A stretch of 64,000 nucleotides of DNA from Berberis thunbergii (Eukaryota; Streptophyta; Magnoliopsida; Ranunculales; Berberidaceae). The notes beneath the pieces were generated by a model. It was given only the letters and a program-made list of their open reading frames with translations. It was not told the DNA's origin and ran no database searches. The stretch spans positions 1 through 64,000 of the forward strand of contig QNQO01000541.1 in the NCBI GenBank assembly GCA_003290165.1, written 5' to 3'. Positions 34,620 to 48,265 of this stretch are shown here, one piece after another (position 1 is the first letter of the stretch; each line of letters starts with the position of its first letter). A program made the translations under genes and the position numbers.

Positions 34620-35080
34620 ATGAAAAGTTTAAAATCGAATCAAACCCCCAAATTAGGACACCAAATAAATCTTTTACAAACTAGATTTCTTGTATTGATC
34701 TCAAAACACAAATCTAGAAAAACCCAATACAATCATGAACTAATCTAAGATTTGTGAGAGCAGAGAGATGCCACAAGAAAGAGATGTGATCAGAAAGAGA
34801 GAAATGTGACAAGAGAAATGCAAGCAGAGAGATGCGACCAGAGAGATGCGAGAAGAGAGGGCGAGAGAAGCGTGCGGGGACACCAAATAAATTGAGGCTT
34901 GATGCGGGAGAGAGAAAATGGCGCTACGTTAAATGTTTGGCCGAACGCTATAGCGTTTTCAAATCCCGCCCAATTTTCGGCAACAGTTTTGTATTTCAAT
35001 AGTAACAAAACTGACTTTTCATAGCAAAGATGTAAAAATGCTATAATCAAATGCTATTAAAGAGGACTTGAGGTGTAGTG
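34620..35080. other. Right subterminal region of the CACTA element
   Basis: From 34740 the + strand carries repeated 'agagagatg' and 'gatgcgac' motifs, then 'aacgctatagcgttttcaaa' (about 34943-34962) and 'aaatgctataatcaaatgct' near the end, echoing the left subterminal dyads. The purine-rich part could serve as a 5' leader for a minus-strand transcript through the captured exons. That role is inferred only from position. Confidence 0.55.
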
Positions 35081-35933
35081 TGTATAACCTCAATAAATCA
35101 GTACTCGATAAATTAATAACCTCGATTAAGTAATATTTTTGGCCAGTCCCAACTTGGGACAAATATGGTAAATTAATAATTCTCTAAATTTATGAGATAA
35201 TACATTTATAAAATTACATAGGTCGATTTTATATATAAACTAATAATCTCCTTATACATCAAAATTATATATATACATGACTCAATTAGGAGGCCTTTGT
35301 AAAATATGACTTTAATGTTACTTGTTTTCTCTTCAAATTGATGTTTTCTTGGACCACATCTCTAATTTTTCTAGTGTATTAAGAAGCTCTGGTATAGTGT
35401 TCTCATATTGCAAAAGAAAATTATTCAATTGATTGTTGCTTTGAGTGCATTTTTGCTCAAGACAAACTCCATTACAGAACTATCATCTTTGTCTTAATCT
35501 TCTTTGTCATTTTCCATGACGTTCTCAATAATTTGCTCGTCATTCAACAACTGTGAATTTGGCTCATTTTCTCCTAGGTAGTTCGAAAGGTACTCAACAT
35601 CCAATTTATCACAATATTTCAACTATTTGATTAGAACATGCATTTTTAACATTTTAGTTTGTTGCTAAAATGGATAAATCCATGACTTTTATTTAATAAG
35701 GCTAATTACATTCATGAATTTGTTTTGGTAAACAAATACATAGAATAGTGATAATTTGTAATTCGATAATTAGGTAATATTCGTATAATCACAATACACA
35801 TTATATATATTAAGTTCAATGTTTTGGAAAAAATAAAGAATAACTTGATAAATTAATGTTTTATTAAATATTATCTCAATCAGTTAATAACTTTTGATGG
35901 TCCCAAGGGTATTAATTTATAGAGGTTTAACTG
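35081..35933 (-). mobile_element. Pogo-type (Tc1/mariner) element relic
   Basis: The right end, read inward, is CAGTTAAACCTCTATAAATT followed by AATA, and is flanked by TA. The left end has 'tataacctcaataaat' directly after the CACTA target duplication. The minus strand at about 35650-35330 still encodes the C-terminal tail of a plant pogo/jerky-type transposase: NSQLLNDEQIIENVMENDKE and, with frame breaks, VLSKNALKATIN and LEKLEMWSKKT. The DDE catalytic core is absent. The CACTA element landed at its left tip. Confidence 0.65.
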
Positions 35934-35969
35934 TATTACATCTTAAACCATCATATATAGGGTCTAGTT

Positions 35970-35970
35970 A

Positions 35971-36052
<82 letters not shown>
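35970..36052. repeat. (AAT)n microsatellite
   Basis: About 27 uninterrupted copies of AAT/ATA. Trinucleotide runs of this length are usually length-variable between individuals. Confidence 0.95.
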
Positions 36053-36693
36053 TATTTTTATTAACTGATTTGATATCGAACAATCACTTAATTGCAGTCG
36101 TACACGTGGCATGAGCAACCCTGCGAAAGATGACATGGGCGGACCAAGCCCTAGTCGAGCCCAAGGCAAGTCCCAGTCAAGCCCAATCCAACCTATAAGT
36201 CAGAAGATTAAACCCAGATTACACAAGCCCAAAGTGGTAGCGATCTAGGAGCTTGGCCCAGGACAGAAAGACCATAATACAAACCCTTGGGCGTGAGAAT
36301 AAGCCCAAGGCCCGTTTGGACCACTCATGAGTCCAACCAAGGACATTGAGTTCAAAAGAGAAACAATGGCCAAAGAAGATTTAGTCACGGATGGATAAAA
36401 ACTCTACAAGGACATAACTTGATGAGGGGAGATTCTGAGTAACATCTTCTCTCTCCATTGTGCAATTAGAGGTAGAGTCAAGGACAGAAATGAATGTTCT
36501 CATTATATAGGGTGGCAAGAAAGATGTTAAGGTATGAAATGCAACCCAATTTTATCAGCCAAAAGTGCCTTTGGCCATCACACGATTGTCCTTGGTTCAC
36601 TGTTGTTCATTTTACAAGTCAAATTCATAGAGGACGAATTTAAGTACATCATTAACAAAACTGAAATTTGTACTTAATTTGGTTTCAATGCAT
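36053..36693. other. Intronic or intergenic stretch, no gene seen
   Basis: It contains repeated words 'gcccaag', 'aagcccaa' and 'gtccaacc' at 36110-36330, which resemble LTR-type non-coding DNA, but no paired LTR was found. It precedes the last exon of SCPL copy b. Confidence 0.4.
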
Positions 36694-36862
36694 GTTGGAG
36701 GATATGTAGTTGAAACCAAATATAATATTTGTGACTGTAAGAGAGGCTGGCCATTTTGTTCAAAGTTATCAACCAGCTAGAGCACTCATCATGTTATCAT
36801 CTTTCTTGCAAGGAAAACTTCCACCAATGTCGCAGAGATCAAACTTCGATATAGAAGAATAG
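36694..36862 (+). pseudogene. SCPL copy b, exon 8 relic
   Basis: Begins GTTGGAGGATATG as in the intact last exon, but the acceptor AG is mutated to AT. A small deletion after 'gttgaa' shifts frame, although 'gaggctggccattttgttc' still matches the RGAGHFVPSYQP region that carries the active-site His. The end corresponds to SSFLQGKLPP. Together with 25911-26206 it shows that the last intron of copy b was enlarged to over 10 kb. Confidence 0.8.
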
Positions 36863-37196
36863 TGGCCTAGGATAGCCTGGAAGAAAAAATAAATTTCATA
36901 TATTTTGTCTAATAAGCTTACTAATTGAACTTATTTCAATAGCATATACCATATAATTATATGGCAATCCATAGATCTTTACTATTTCAGTGTCTCTAAA
37001 ATCTGTGGATAAGAGATTTGAGCTTATGGTGGAACTTTGAATTTCTTGGAATAGGTTTGAATAACAAGGAATAGATGGGGAAGACTTTTTGAGTTGACCA
37101 TGGAGTTTAAGAATTTCTTCTAACAAGTGGAGAATATACTATAATCTACTGGGTGTATTTAGTGCACCATCCTCAATCTATGTTAGGATTTACTCC

Positions 37197-37610
37197 TGCT
37201 GCATTCAAATCCGTCCTTGTTGTTCTCGAGCTTGCAAAACGAGCAGCGATAAGTCAAGGACCACCATTATGGTGGTCGAGCGCACTCCGATGCTTAAGTC
37301 AGATAACGATACAAATAAGAATAAAAACTAGATGTAAATTGCAATGTGTATGCGTACCTTTCCTCTTCCATTTTTTCACCTTAAGCAACGAGTATTCCCT
37401 CCACAACTGTCCCTTGTATCGAGGGCGTGATGGAGGGAGGATATTTCGCCCAATATCTTAGTTGTGCATGGTTGAGTCTCTTCGACACTTGGCTGTGTTT
37501 AGGAACCAATGCTTGATTGGGCTAAGAGCTGATTTGTGTGAGTGGATCTAGGACTTATGATAGCTCATAAATAAGTGTTCGTGCCTTATTTTCCTGTCTG
37601 TTTTGGCCTC
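37197..37610 (-). mobile_element. Partial LTR of Tat-like gypsy family
   Basis: It shares long stretches with 38990-39330, including 'ggaccaccattatggtgg', 'gcactccgatgcttaagtc' and 'actagatgtaaattgcaatg', and diverges near 37610. It is the same family as the LTR at 1115-1678. Confidence 0.7.
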
Positions 37611-38959
37611 CATAGATGTCGAAGTGGGGCACCCATTGGTGGAGTCTATGAATGTTCTAACATTTTCAGCGGTGAGTCTCAATAAGACATGCTATTGGAG
37701 CAACCCACCCGATTTGAGTCTGCTTCTAGTTGTTCCAAAAGACCTCATAATTTATTCTTACATTACAAAGAATAAGTACGAACTAACCCTTTCGGCCCGA
37801 GTTTGCCTTCCATCTTCTGATGCTTCCATGTCGTCTTCTGCCATAAATTTTTGGAGATAACATCAACAACGAACTTTGGGTGGCTATTCTCACTGCTTCT
37901 TCTTGGGTTTCACTTGTGATGCCTCATCTGGAGGGCAGATTTGCGAAGCAAAGTTTCAGTATGTGTTCTAGCAGATCCTCACTCGCACCTTGCCTTCCAC
38001 CGATCTCAAATTCTTGTAGTATGTAAACCTTCAAATTGATCAGTTGGTCAAGCTTTGTAATAATTTTTTGATAATCAATAAAGTCTGTTTTTGTCTAAAT
38101 TCATTTTATTTAAGTTGTAAATTTTAATTACAATATGCTCTGAGTGAATGTGAGTTATATTGGCCCTGTGCAGAAAAATCTTAGACCATTTAAAAAGTCA
38201 CTGCTATTTGAGTAGATATGACCCTGTGGGGTAAGACAATTCGACTTTGATTAGGGACTAGACTTGCCCGGTCCGCATAGGGGCTCATGTTGCTCTGATC
38301 CTGCTTGCGTAGTTCCCTTAATGAAATAACTCGATTCACCAATGGAGGTAAAATCACTTAAAAGTGATATTCGTATGAGCGGGTTGTGCCTCGCTGGTTA
38401 GTTGCTATCTTAGTAGGTGCCAACCTGTCGAAGCACCCCCACTTAATTTTATGTAGAACTAAAGTGACAAAGAAATTATTTTGATCCAGTAGGACTAGAT
38501 TTCGTACAATAATTTGATTTACTTTTTAGTTGAGTCTTGGTAGTCTAGGCATTGTCGTGGTCCATATGGACTAGAACAATTAGATGCGGAGAGTCGTTCG
38601 TGTACTGGACTTGCCTCTTGCTTGTGGTGAACTGTCTGTGGAATGGGTTCGGTACACGTGTGTGTGTTTCCTTGGTTCCTGAGGCGGACTAGGTCACTTA
38701 TGTGGCAAGCTGTCGACATCCTGAATAGGACTGGGCTTGGCCAATATACGCCATTATGGACCCCATAGTTGGACCAGGTTTTATCTTTGGAGCAATGAGT
38801 CATCCGTGGAATGGACTCGCCCGCTTGTGATGAACTATCTATGGACTGGTTTGGTTCGCATTTGTGTTGTCCTGGCTCCTGAGGCGGACTAGGTCACTTA
38901 TGCGGCAGGCTGTCGACATCCTGAATAGGACTAGGCTTGGCCGGTGCGCACCATTATGG
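37611..38959. other. Interior of a gypsy derivative, with a ~200-bp duplication
   Basis: No gag or pol motifs were recognised. Segments 38655-38757 and 38857-38959 are close direct copies ('cctgaggcggactaggtcactta', 'ctgtcgacatcctgaatagg') about 202 bp apart. A third weaker copy may lie near 38220-38310. Non-autonomous gypsy derivatives often have such non-coding interiors. Confidence 0.5.
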
Positions 38960-39527
38960 TCTGTCCTCGCTAATCCCGAGTCGGCAAAATGAGCAACAGT
39001 TAGCCATGAACCACCATTATGGTGGCCAAAGACACTCTGATGCTTAAGTCGGTTAACGATGCAAGGAAGAATGAAAACTAGATGTAAATTGCAATGTGCA
39101 TGCACCTTTCTTCTTCCCTTTTCTCACCTTAAGTAGCGAGTGTTCCCTTCACAACTGTCCCTACTATCGAGGGCATTATGGAGGGAGGAGATCTCGCCCA
39201 AGATCTTAGATGTGCATGACTGAGTCTCTTTGGCACTTCGTTCTGTTTATGACTCAATGCTTGATTGGACTAAGAGTTGATTTGTGCGAGCGGATCTCGG
39301 GTTTATGACAACTTAGAGATCAGTGTTCGGGCCCTATTGTTTTGGGCCAAGCTCCAAGATCTGTGCCTACGCGGATTGGAGTGATTTGGGCTTGCGGGCC
39401 TGACTTACAGTCTGAACAATAGTTTTTGAGTGGGTCCGCTTGGGATCTCATTGAAGTCTATCTCGTGTTAGGGTTGGCCTATGCCACATGTATGGCTGTG
39501 ATAGGGTGACTGTTCGATGTCTCATCA
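38960..39527 (-). mobile_element. LTR of Tat-like gypsy family, second copy
   Basis: It pairs with 37197-37610 in the same orientation. Its minus-strand start, TGATGAGACATCGAACAGTC near 39527, matches the LTR start at 1678 in layout. The inner boundary near 38960 is approximate. Together the pair bracket 37197-39527 as a shortened, apparently non-coding element. A target duplication was not identified. Confidence 0.6.
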
Positions 39528-40256
39528 ACTTCTATCTGATTTTTGCTTGGATCTATTGTGAAATTTAACAAAACCATATGGCTTCATTTTATGCTCTACT
39601 TATATTACTCGAAAGGCTGCAAGCGCACTAGTGAAAAATAACTACAACTCAATTTTCTGGGTGCAGTTTTGAATCCAGTATAGTATCGGTCTGTTAACAC
39701 TTGTAGTGTTGTCCAATTATAATTGACATTGTAAAAAGGGTCAACTGAAAGAACTGTTTTGTCATGAGTACCATTGTAATGCACCTCACATTACCCCGAG
39801 GAGACCCACATTGTGCAGGCTAGTTGTGGGTGTTGAATCTGAAAGGCTTTAAGAATTTTTTGTTTTATTTATTTATTTATTTTTTCATTTTTTAATCATT
39901 TAACCCCTCCCACCCCAAACGTCGTTGGAAGGGTTCAAACCCTGAACCTGTCACAGGCCTATCGAGCTGGTACTCCATTGGCAGCAACCTTTAAGTTTGT
40001 TTTACAATTAAGAAAACAAAATGTTATGTTCATACAAGGTCTATGCGTACAGGCTGCGGATACATCACCAAAAACAAGTCCATAGAGTATACATAAATAG
40101 AAAAACCATGTCAAATATGCTTATCACTGACTATTTCGATAAGTCAAGAAAAAGCTTTCGACAGTGCTTGTCGTACAAAACTATGAGCATTGTGTTCAAG
40201 CTTTGCTCAAATCGTCCCATAAAGTTAGTCATACAAGCTGTCAATGCGGCAGATCC
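39528..40256. other. Upstream region of the intact SCPL gene
   Basis: It contains a T/A-rich tract (39860-39900) and a 'gggttcaaaccc'-like word at 39930-39941. No gene is recognised. Regulatory elements other than the TATA box at 40257 could not be assigned. Confidence 0.4.
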
Positions 40257-40263
40257 TATAAAT
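40257..40263 (+). promoter_or_regulatory. Candidate TATA box of the SCPL gene
   Basis: TATAAAT lies 93 bp before the ATG at 40350, leaving room for a start about 30 bp downstream and a short leader. The broken copy e has a similar 'ttataaac' about 60 bp before its ATG at 48881. Confidence 0.5.
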
Positions 40264-40319
40264 TCTTATCTCAATGTTCAAATTAGTAGTTTCCTATTAA
40301 CATTGATCACGAATTTTAA

Positions 40320-42536
<2,217 letters not shown>

Positions 42537-43450
42537 TGTAGAAATTTGGGTCGATGACCAAAGCTAAGGATGAAATAAGGACTTGTGTCTGTATGTTATG
42601 TTTATGGAACTAACCTTCTTGGTTTTCAGTTACTGAAGCATCATTTCTAGGCATACCAATACTTAAAACTAATTAAGGGTATGGACAATTCAATTTGGAC
42701 CGGTTCTTAACAAGTTAATACCAATAATCAAATCTAAGTTTTAGTAGTCTGCAAACTGAGTCGATCTACCTATAATAAATAACTGAACCATGCATCTATA
42801 TTTATCATAAACGAAAGCAGAACCTAATCAAGATTTGCATGTTTCGCCAACCTTTATTACCAAATTAACTGGTAAATAATCTCGTACCTCCTTGGTTTCA
42901 GTTAATATTTACTGCTTGTTAAATGTAGCCATTAGAAGGTATTCACAAAGCCAAAGAATGAATTTCTCCCCAGCCAGAAATGGCAGTGACTGAAGCAAGC
43001 AATTTCCACACATTAGCTCGAAGATGACGTAGTAAAATCGCAAGGTCTGTTGCAGTGCTTTCCTCCTATCTTCTTTCAATGGAAAGCGACATCCTGTAAA
43101 CCCTGTTGTACTGATCATTCAAGCCATCCGTTGGAGCTGCAACTTTGTTCAGTTATAAAAAATAGAAAATTCCTAAATACTTGTGAATTATTGAAGGCAA
43201 AGTCCAAAAATTTACTTCTAACAGTTTTGGATGAATAATGTTAGAATCTAGCTGATCTATACCAGAAACATAGGAGGGTGACATGTGAGGTGTCTTTTGG
43301 TTCAAATTTCTTCATGCAATAGAGTGTTAAAAAGGGTTCAATCAAAATGTATATCATTTTAAGAAGTTTCTCAAAATATCTCTCGAGTTGATAGAGGCTA
43401 ATGTAGTGCTAATCTTTCTTGTTTAATTTGTCTTGCATGAAAAGCCATTT
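42537..43450. other. 3' flank of the SCPL gene, no gene seen
   Basis: It holds the presumptive 3' UTR and AT-rich spacer up to the copia element. Only short unrelated frames occur. Confidence 0.5.
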
Positions 43451-43761
43451 TGATAAGTTTAAGGCCAAATTGTGTTCTTTCATTCATTCATCACCAATAT
43501 AAATACTGTAGTCAAAATACAATAGGAAACCACCATACACTAGGAAACCTCTCAAACCAAGGAAACAAATCACTAGCCATCGGAAAGTTTCCTAACCCCA
43601 TAAAACTTCTAACCCCATGCAACTTGCAACACAATATGCTAAAATATATTTTCCTAACAATAGAATGTATTTCCTAATACTAGAAGATATTTTCCTAACC
43701 ATAGGATGTATTTTCTAATAATGGAAGATATTTTCCTAACAATAGGATGTATTTCCTAATA
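43451..43761 (-). repeat. 3' LTR of the 43451-48576 copia element
   Basis: 311 bp, near-identical to 48266-48576. The + strand begins TGATAAG and ends CCTAATA. It contains three or four internal copies of 'tatttcctaata' and 'gaagatattttcctaac', a short direct-repeat cluster at the outer end of the LTR. Confidence 0.9.
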
Positions 43762-43767
43762 CCCCCC

Positions 43768-46700
43768 TCAAGTTGGAGCATGAGGGTTAAGAATGTCCAA
43801 CTTGCCAAGGAGATAATCGAACTGCGATTTGCCCAAAGCCTTTGTGAAAATGTCTGCCAACTGATCAGTCATCGGCACATAAGAAGGAGCAATAAGACCA
43901 TCCTGAATGGCATCACGAACGAAGTGACAATCAACTTCAATATGCTTCGTACGTTCATGGAAGACGGGGTTTTGCGCAATGTATATGGCAGACTGACTAT
44001 CACAAAAAGGGGAACGACCTTGGGATGAAGTACCCCTAAACTCAATAATAAACCTTTCAACCATTTCAACTCACACGTTATGGCGGCCATAAAGCGATAT
44101 TCCGCCTTAGCCGAAAAACGAGAAACCGTATGTTGCTTCCTAGTTTTCCAAGCAATCGGAGAATGGCCCAAAAACACCAACCACCCTGTCAGGGACCTCT
44201 GAGTAATAGGGCAAGCGACCCAATCAGAATCACACCAACCTTGCAAAGTCAAGTCACTATCCGAGCACAGGAGAATACCGTAACCTGGAGTACCTTTTAA
44301 ACAACGGACAACGCGCAATGCAACATCCCAATGCTCCTGTCGCGGTTGCTGCATAAACTGAGATAGCACATGGACCGAGTACGTCAAATCAGGACGTGTG
44401 ACCGCCAAATAGACCAAACGCCCCACCAGACGCCTATAAGATTCAGGATCCGAGAGAAGAGAACCCGTGGCACGCGCCAGTTGATGGTTTTGTTTGATCG
44501 GAGACATAGCAGGCTTCGAACCCAAGAGACCCACCTCCAAAATAATATCAAGTGCATATTTACGTTGACAAAGAAACAACCCTGCAGAGCTGCGGGCAAC
44601 CTCAATACCAAGGAAGTATTTAAGGACCCCGAGGTCCTTCATATGAAAACAGGAGCCAAGGTAGCTTTTAAACAGAGCCAAAGCAGCAGAATCATTCCCA
44701 GAGAGTATTAAATCATCAACATACACGAGCACATTAATTTGAATCAGCCCCTTCTTATAAGTAAAAAGGGAATAATCAGAATAGGACTGTAAAAAACCAT
44801 ACCCTTTTAAAGCTGACACGAGCTTAGCAAGCCAACATCTAGGAGCCTGTTTCAATCCATATAGAGATTTACGCAACCGACACACCAAACCAGGTTCATC
44901 AGAGGTAAAGCCAGGAGGGAGTTTCATATAGACCTCTTCATCTAGATCCCCGTGCAGGAAAGCATTGTGTACATCCATCTGATGCAACTCCGAAATTTTA
45001 GAAGCCGCAATTGCAAGGAATGCGCGAACAATCGTCATTTTTGCCACTGGAGCGAATGTCTCGTCATAATCTATTCCTTCGGTCTGATGATTACCGAAAA
45101 CAACCAAATGAGCCTTCAATCTCTCAATACTAGCATCAGATTTGTACTTTATCTTATACAACTATTGACTACCAAGAGCCTTCTTCCCTGAAGGCAACTT
45201 TTCCATAGTCGATGTCCCATTGTCTTCCAAGGCCCGCATCTCCGCTTGCATAGCGGCGCGCCACCCTGCATCTTTTACAACCTCCTTAAAAGACTGTGGC
45301 TCTCTTCCAGCTGTAATAGCTGCAATAAAATTTCGGTGTTTCACAGAAAAACTGTCACAACTAACATAATGTGCTATAGGATAAGGTGTATCTGAGGGAG
45401 GTGAAGATGTAAAAGCAGGTGAAGCGGAGGATGGACTATTTTTCTTCACCGTAGTGTGTGTAACAAAGTCACGTAGCTTAACCGAAGAATACTTTTCCCG
45501 AAAGCCACGACCTAAATGCTCACTTGGCGGAGCATCTCCCGACACTGCACGCCCTGAATCATCCGTATCAGAAGGCGTAGGCAACGCCGGTGGCTGCGGT
45601 GCAGGGAGCACGGGCTGCAACTGCGCGGCGGTGGGCTGTGGCATGGCTCGCGGCTGCTGGGCTGGAGCAGGCCTAGGTGTGGATGGTGTGGCGGCCTGTG
45701 GCGGCGGCTGCAGCTGTGTGGTGGCCTGCGGCTGCGGGTCTGGAGCACCCCTGGGCGTGGGAGGGCGTACTGGCTGCACCTCCTCATAATTTTCTAAAAA
45801 ATCCGGAAGATCCACAGCCACCCCGTCATGCAGATTACCATGAATGTCATTGCGAGCAGCAAAATTAGGAGCCTCAACATCAATATATGGGAACACATTC
45901 TCATAAAACGTGACATCCCTGGACACAAAAAATCTTGCTTGTCCAAATCAAACAAATACCAACCCTTCTTGCCAAACGGATATCCCACAAATACACATTT
46001 ACGACTCCTACTGGCAAACTTACCACCCTTTGCCTTCTGATTATGGGCGAAGCACAGAGAATCGAAAACACACAATTCACCAAAGGCAGGCGGATCACCA
46101 AACAAGACTTCATATGGAGTTTTATTGCCAATAATACTAGAAGGTGTCCGATTGATTATATGAGCAGCGGCAATGGCACATTCCCCCCAAAATAAAGCGG
46201 TAAACCACCCTGAAATCGTAGTGCCCGAGCAACATTCAAAATGTGTTTATGTTTCCTTTCTACCCGGCCATTTTGGTGAGGAGTCCCCACACAAGAAGTT
46301 TGAAACAAAATTCCATTGACCAAAAAATAATCCTTAAGGCAATTAAATTCAGTACCATTATCACTACGAACAATCTTCAATTTATGAGAAAACTGTCTAT
46401 CAATCACAGCTATAAAGGACATAAACATTTTAAAAACCTCCGTTTTATCAACTAACAGATAGATCCACATAGCGCGGGAGAAGTCATCCACTAATGTCAA
46501 AAAATAGCGAGCCCCACAAGACGAGGGTGTATCATATGGCCCCCATAAATCACAATGTACTAACTCGAAAATTCGAGTGGATTTATTATCACTTAACTGA
46601 AAACTATCCCTAGAATGTTTAGCACCGTGACAAACTTCACATGCTTTATTCAAGTTACCACTAGAATTGCTGAAAAAAAGAAGCAACTTCACCACTTTCT

Positions 46701-48226
46701 CGGAAGGATGACCCAATCTGCGATGCCAAAGCTCCAAAGAAGTTGAAGGAGTAACTGAAACTGCTTGTACCTTTGTCTCCTCCGGTAAGTAGTATAGTCC
46801 ATCCCTTCTGTCACCCGTTCCAATCACCTCCCTCGTGTATCGGTCTTGGATAGCACACAAGTCTGAGTTAGTTATGAATTCACAGTTTATATCATCACTC
46901 AATTGTGAAGCCGAAATTAAATTACAATTTAATTTTGGAACATAAAGAACATGGTTAAGGATAATTTTGTCAGTAAGTTTGACAAGTCCTTCCTTCAAGG
47001 CAACAACACTCTGACCATCCGGGAGGCCAACAGAACAGGGAGTCACATTTCTTAAATCCGACAAATATGACAAATCTCCCGTAACATGATTGGAGCACCC
47101 AGTGTCAATAATCCACTTACCGTTCAACCGATGAGGGGAAGGGTGAGAAGTGCTGAAAGTGGCCATGAGAGCCTGCCATTGTTCGGCAAAAAAACATGGT
47201 AGAAGTGCAGCCAACGAAGATCCTGGCGGTGCGATCAGTGCCTGGTCAGACGTGGCCTTGTTGGCCTTGACGTGTCTGCCGCCAAGTGCAGCAGCAAGTG
47301 GTGCAGCCCCCTTCGTCGCACTTTTAGCCCCATACTTCTCAATGAACCAATCTGGAGTGCCGTGCAGCTCAAAGCAGGTGGTGTCGTTATGACCCGTCTT
47401 GTGGCAGTGTGAGCAGACCAGGGTAGCCTTCTCGGCTCGAGTAAGGCGTGGTTTGGAACGATTGTCCATACGTACCGCAAAGCCCGCAACTTCAAATGCC
47501 TCGTCTTTAATGCGTGTTATCCCCCTAACTCTTTCCTCTTGAGCTATTGTTTGGAAAGCTCTATTTAGTGATGGAAGGGGGTCTTGAGACAAGAGAGTAG
47601 AGCGCCAGGGAGGCATAATATTCGAAAACCAAACCAAGCAGGAATTGATGCAATCGATCTCTCTCACGCCTTTCCGCATGTTGTTTACCTACACCACATG
47701 TACACCTGCCCCACTTGCAAGAGTTTAAGGGTTCGTGTTTATCTAATTCATCCCACAACATAGTCAGTTTGCTGAAATAAACCGCAATGGGCATAGTTTT
47801 GGTCTGCTCACAGCGATTTATGTCAGATTTTAGTTGTTGTATTCTTGGACCATTGACAAGACAAAATCTTTCATGCAAATCATCCCACAATCATTTTGCA
47901 TCATCATAGTTTGATAACATAGATTTTACCTCCGAGTCGATCGTGTTCATGAGCCAAGAAACGAGCATGCAGTGAATTGTAATCCAATCATCCTTCGTGC
48001 AAGGGGGAACCAGGTCTTGAATGGAGCCATCAAGAAAACCAAATTTTCTGCGGGAAGTAAGAGCAACACGAATTGCGTGAGACCAATCATCAAAGTTGTC
48101 GAGTTTGAGGCGAATCGGGGTGATAAAATCCCCAGGCCTATCTTGCGGCCCTAGAAAGAATGGTGAATTAGCCTCAATCTTTGGAGGCTGTGATGGAGGA
48201 GTTTCTCCACCAGCCACAGCAAGCAA
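43768..48226 (-). pseudogene. Copia Gag-Pol polyprotein, lightly broken
   Basis: Gag starts near 48226 (MLAVAGGETPPS) with LDNFDDWSHAIRVAL. A TGA replaces Trp in the KLWDDL context at about 47888, and a frameshift follows near 47630. The zinc knuckle is CSHCHKTGHNDTTC. Protease is WIIDTGCSNHVTGD. Integrase has LWHRRLGH and CEVCHGAKHS, then DDFSRAMW and VRSDNGTEF, with a break near 46150. A Pro/Ala/Gln-rich linker lies at 45500-45800. Reverse transcriptase has DVHNAFLHGDLDEEVYM and YVDDLILSGND. RNase H has WCDSDWVACP and the frame-shifted end [14 protein letters not shown]. Gag and Pol would be one translation product. About four lesions prevent it. Confidence 0.92.
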
Positions 48227-48252
48227 TCAAGATAGAAGAAATGTTTTTGGTA

Positions 48253-48265
48253 GGCTCTAATACCA
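48253..48265 (-). other. Initiator-Met primer-binding site
   Basis: The minus strand reads TGGTATTAGAGCC directly after the 5' LTR of the 43451-48576 element, one base from the usual TGGTATCAGAGCC. Confidence 0.8.

Larger units (their letters stand above)
26224..35080. mobile_element. Non-autonomous CACTA element with captured host exons
   Basis: The 8857-bp element opens CACTACAAGAAAAATGC and closes with the complement of CACTACACCTCAAG. It is flanked by the 3-bp duplication TGT on both sides (26221-26223 and 35081-35083), as the En/Spm (CACTA) superfamily requires. Subterminal regions hold palindromic 'tatagcgtttctgaaacgcta' units. No TNP2-type transposase or TNPA-type frame was recognised. 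The interior instead carries pieces of at least five host genes, all on the minus strand, plus a TRIM array. It sits in the last intron of SCPL copy b, between exons 7 (26206) and 8 (36694). Mobility would depend on a transposase from elsewhere. Confidence 0.88.

Noticed and set aside
39905..39995. Possible SINE or tRNA-like element with a 'ggttcaaaccc' word
   Set aside because: No convincing A box, poly-A tail or flanking duplication, and no cloverleaf could be drawn.
45454..45868. Gly/Ala/Cys-rich + strand frames
   Set aside because: They are the opposite strand of the Pro/Ala/Gln-rich linker of the minus-strand copia polyprotein.
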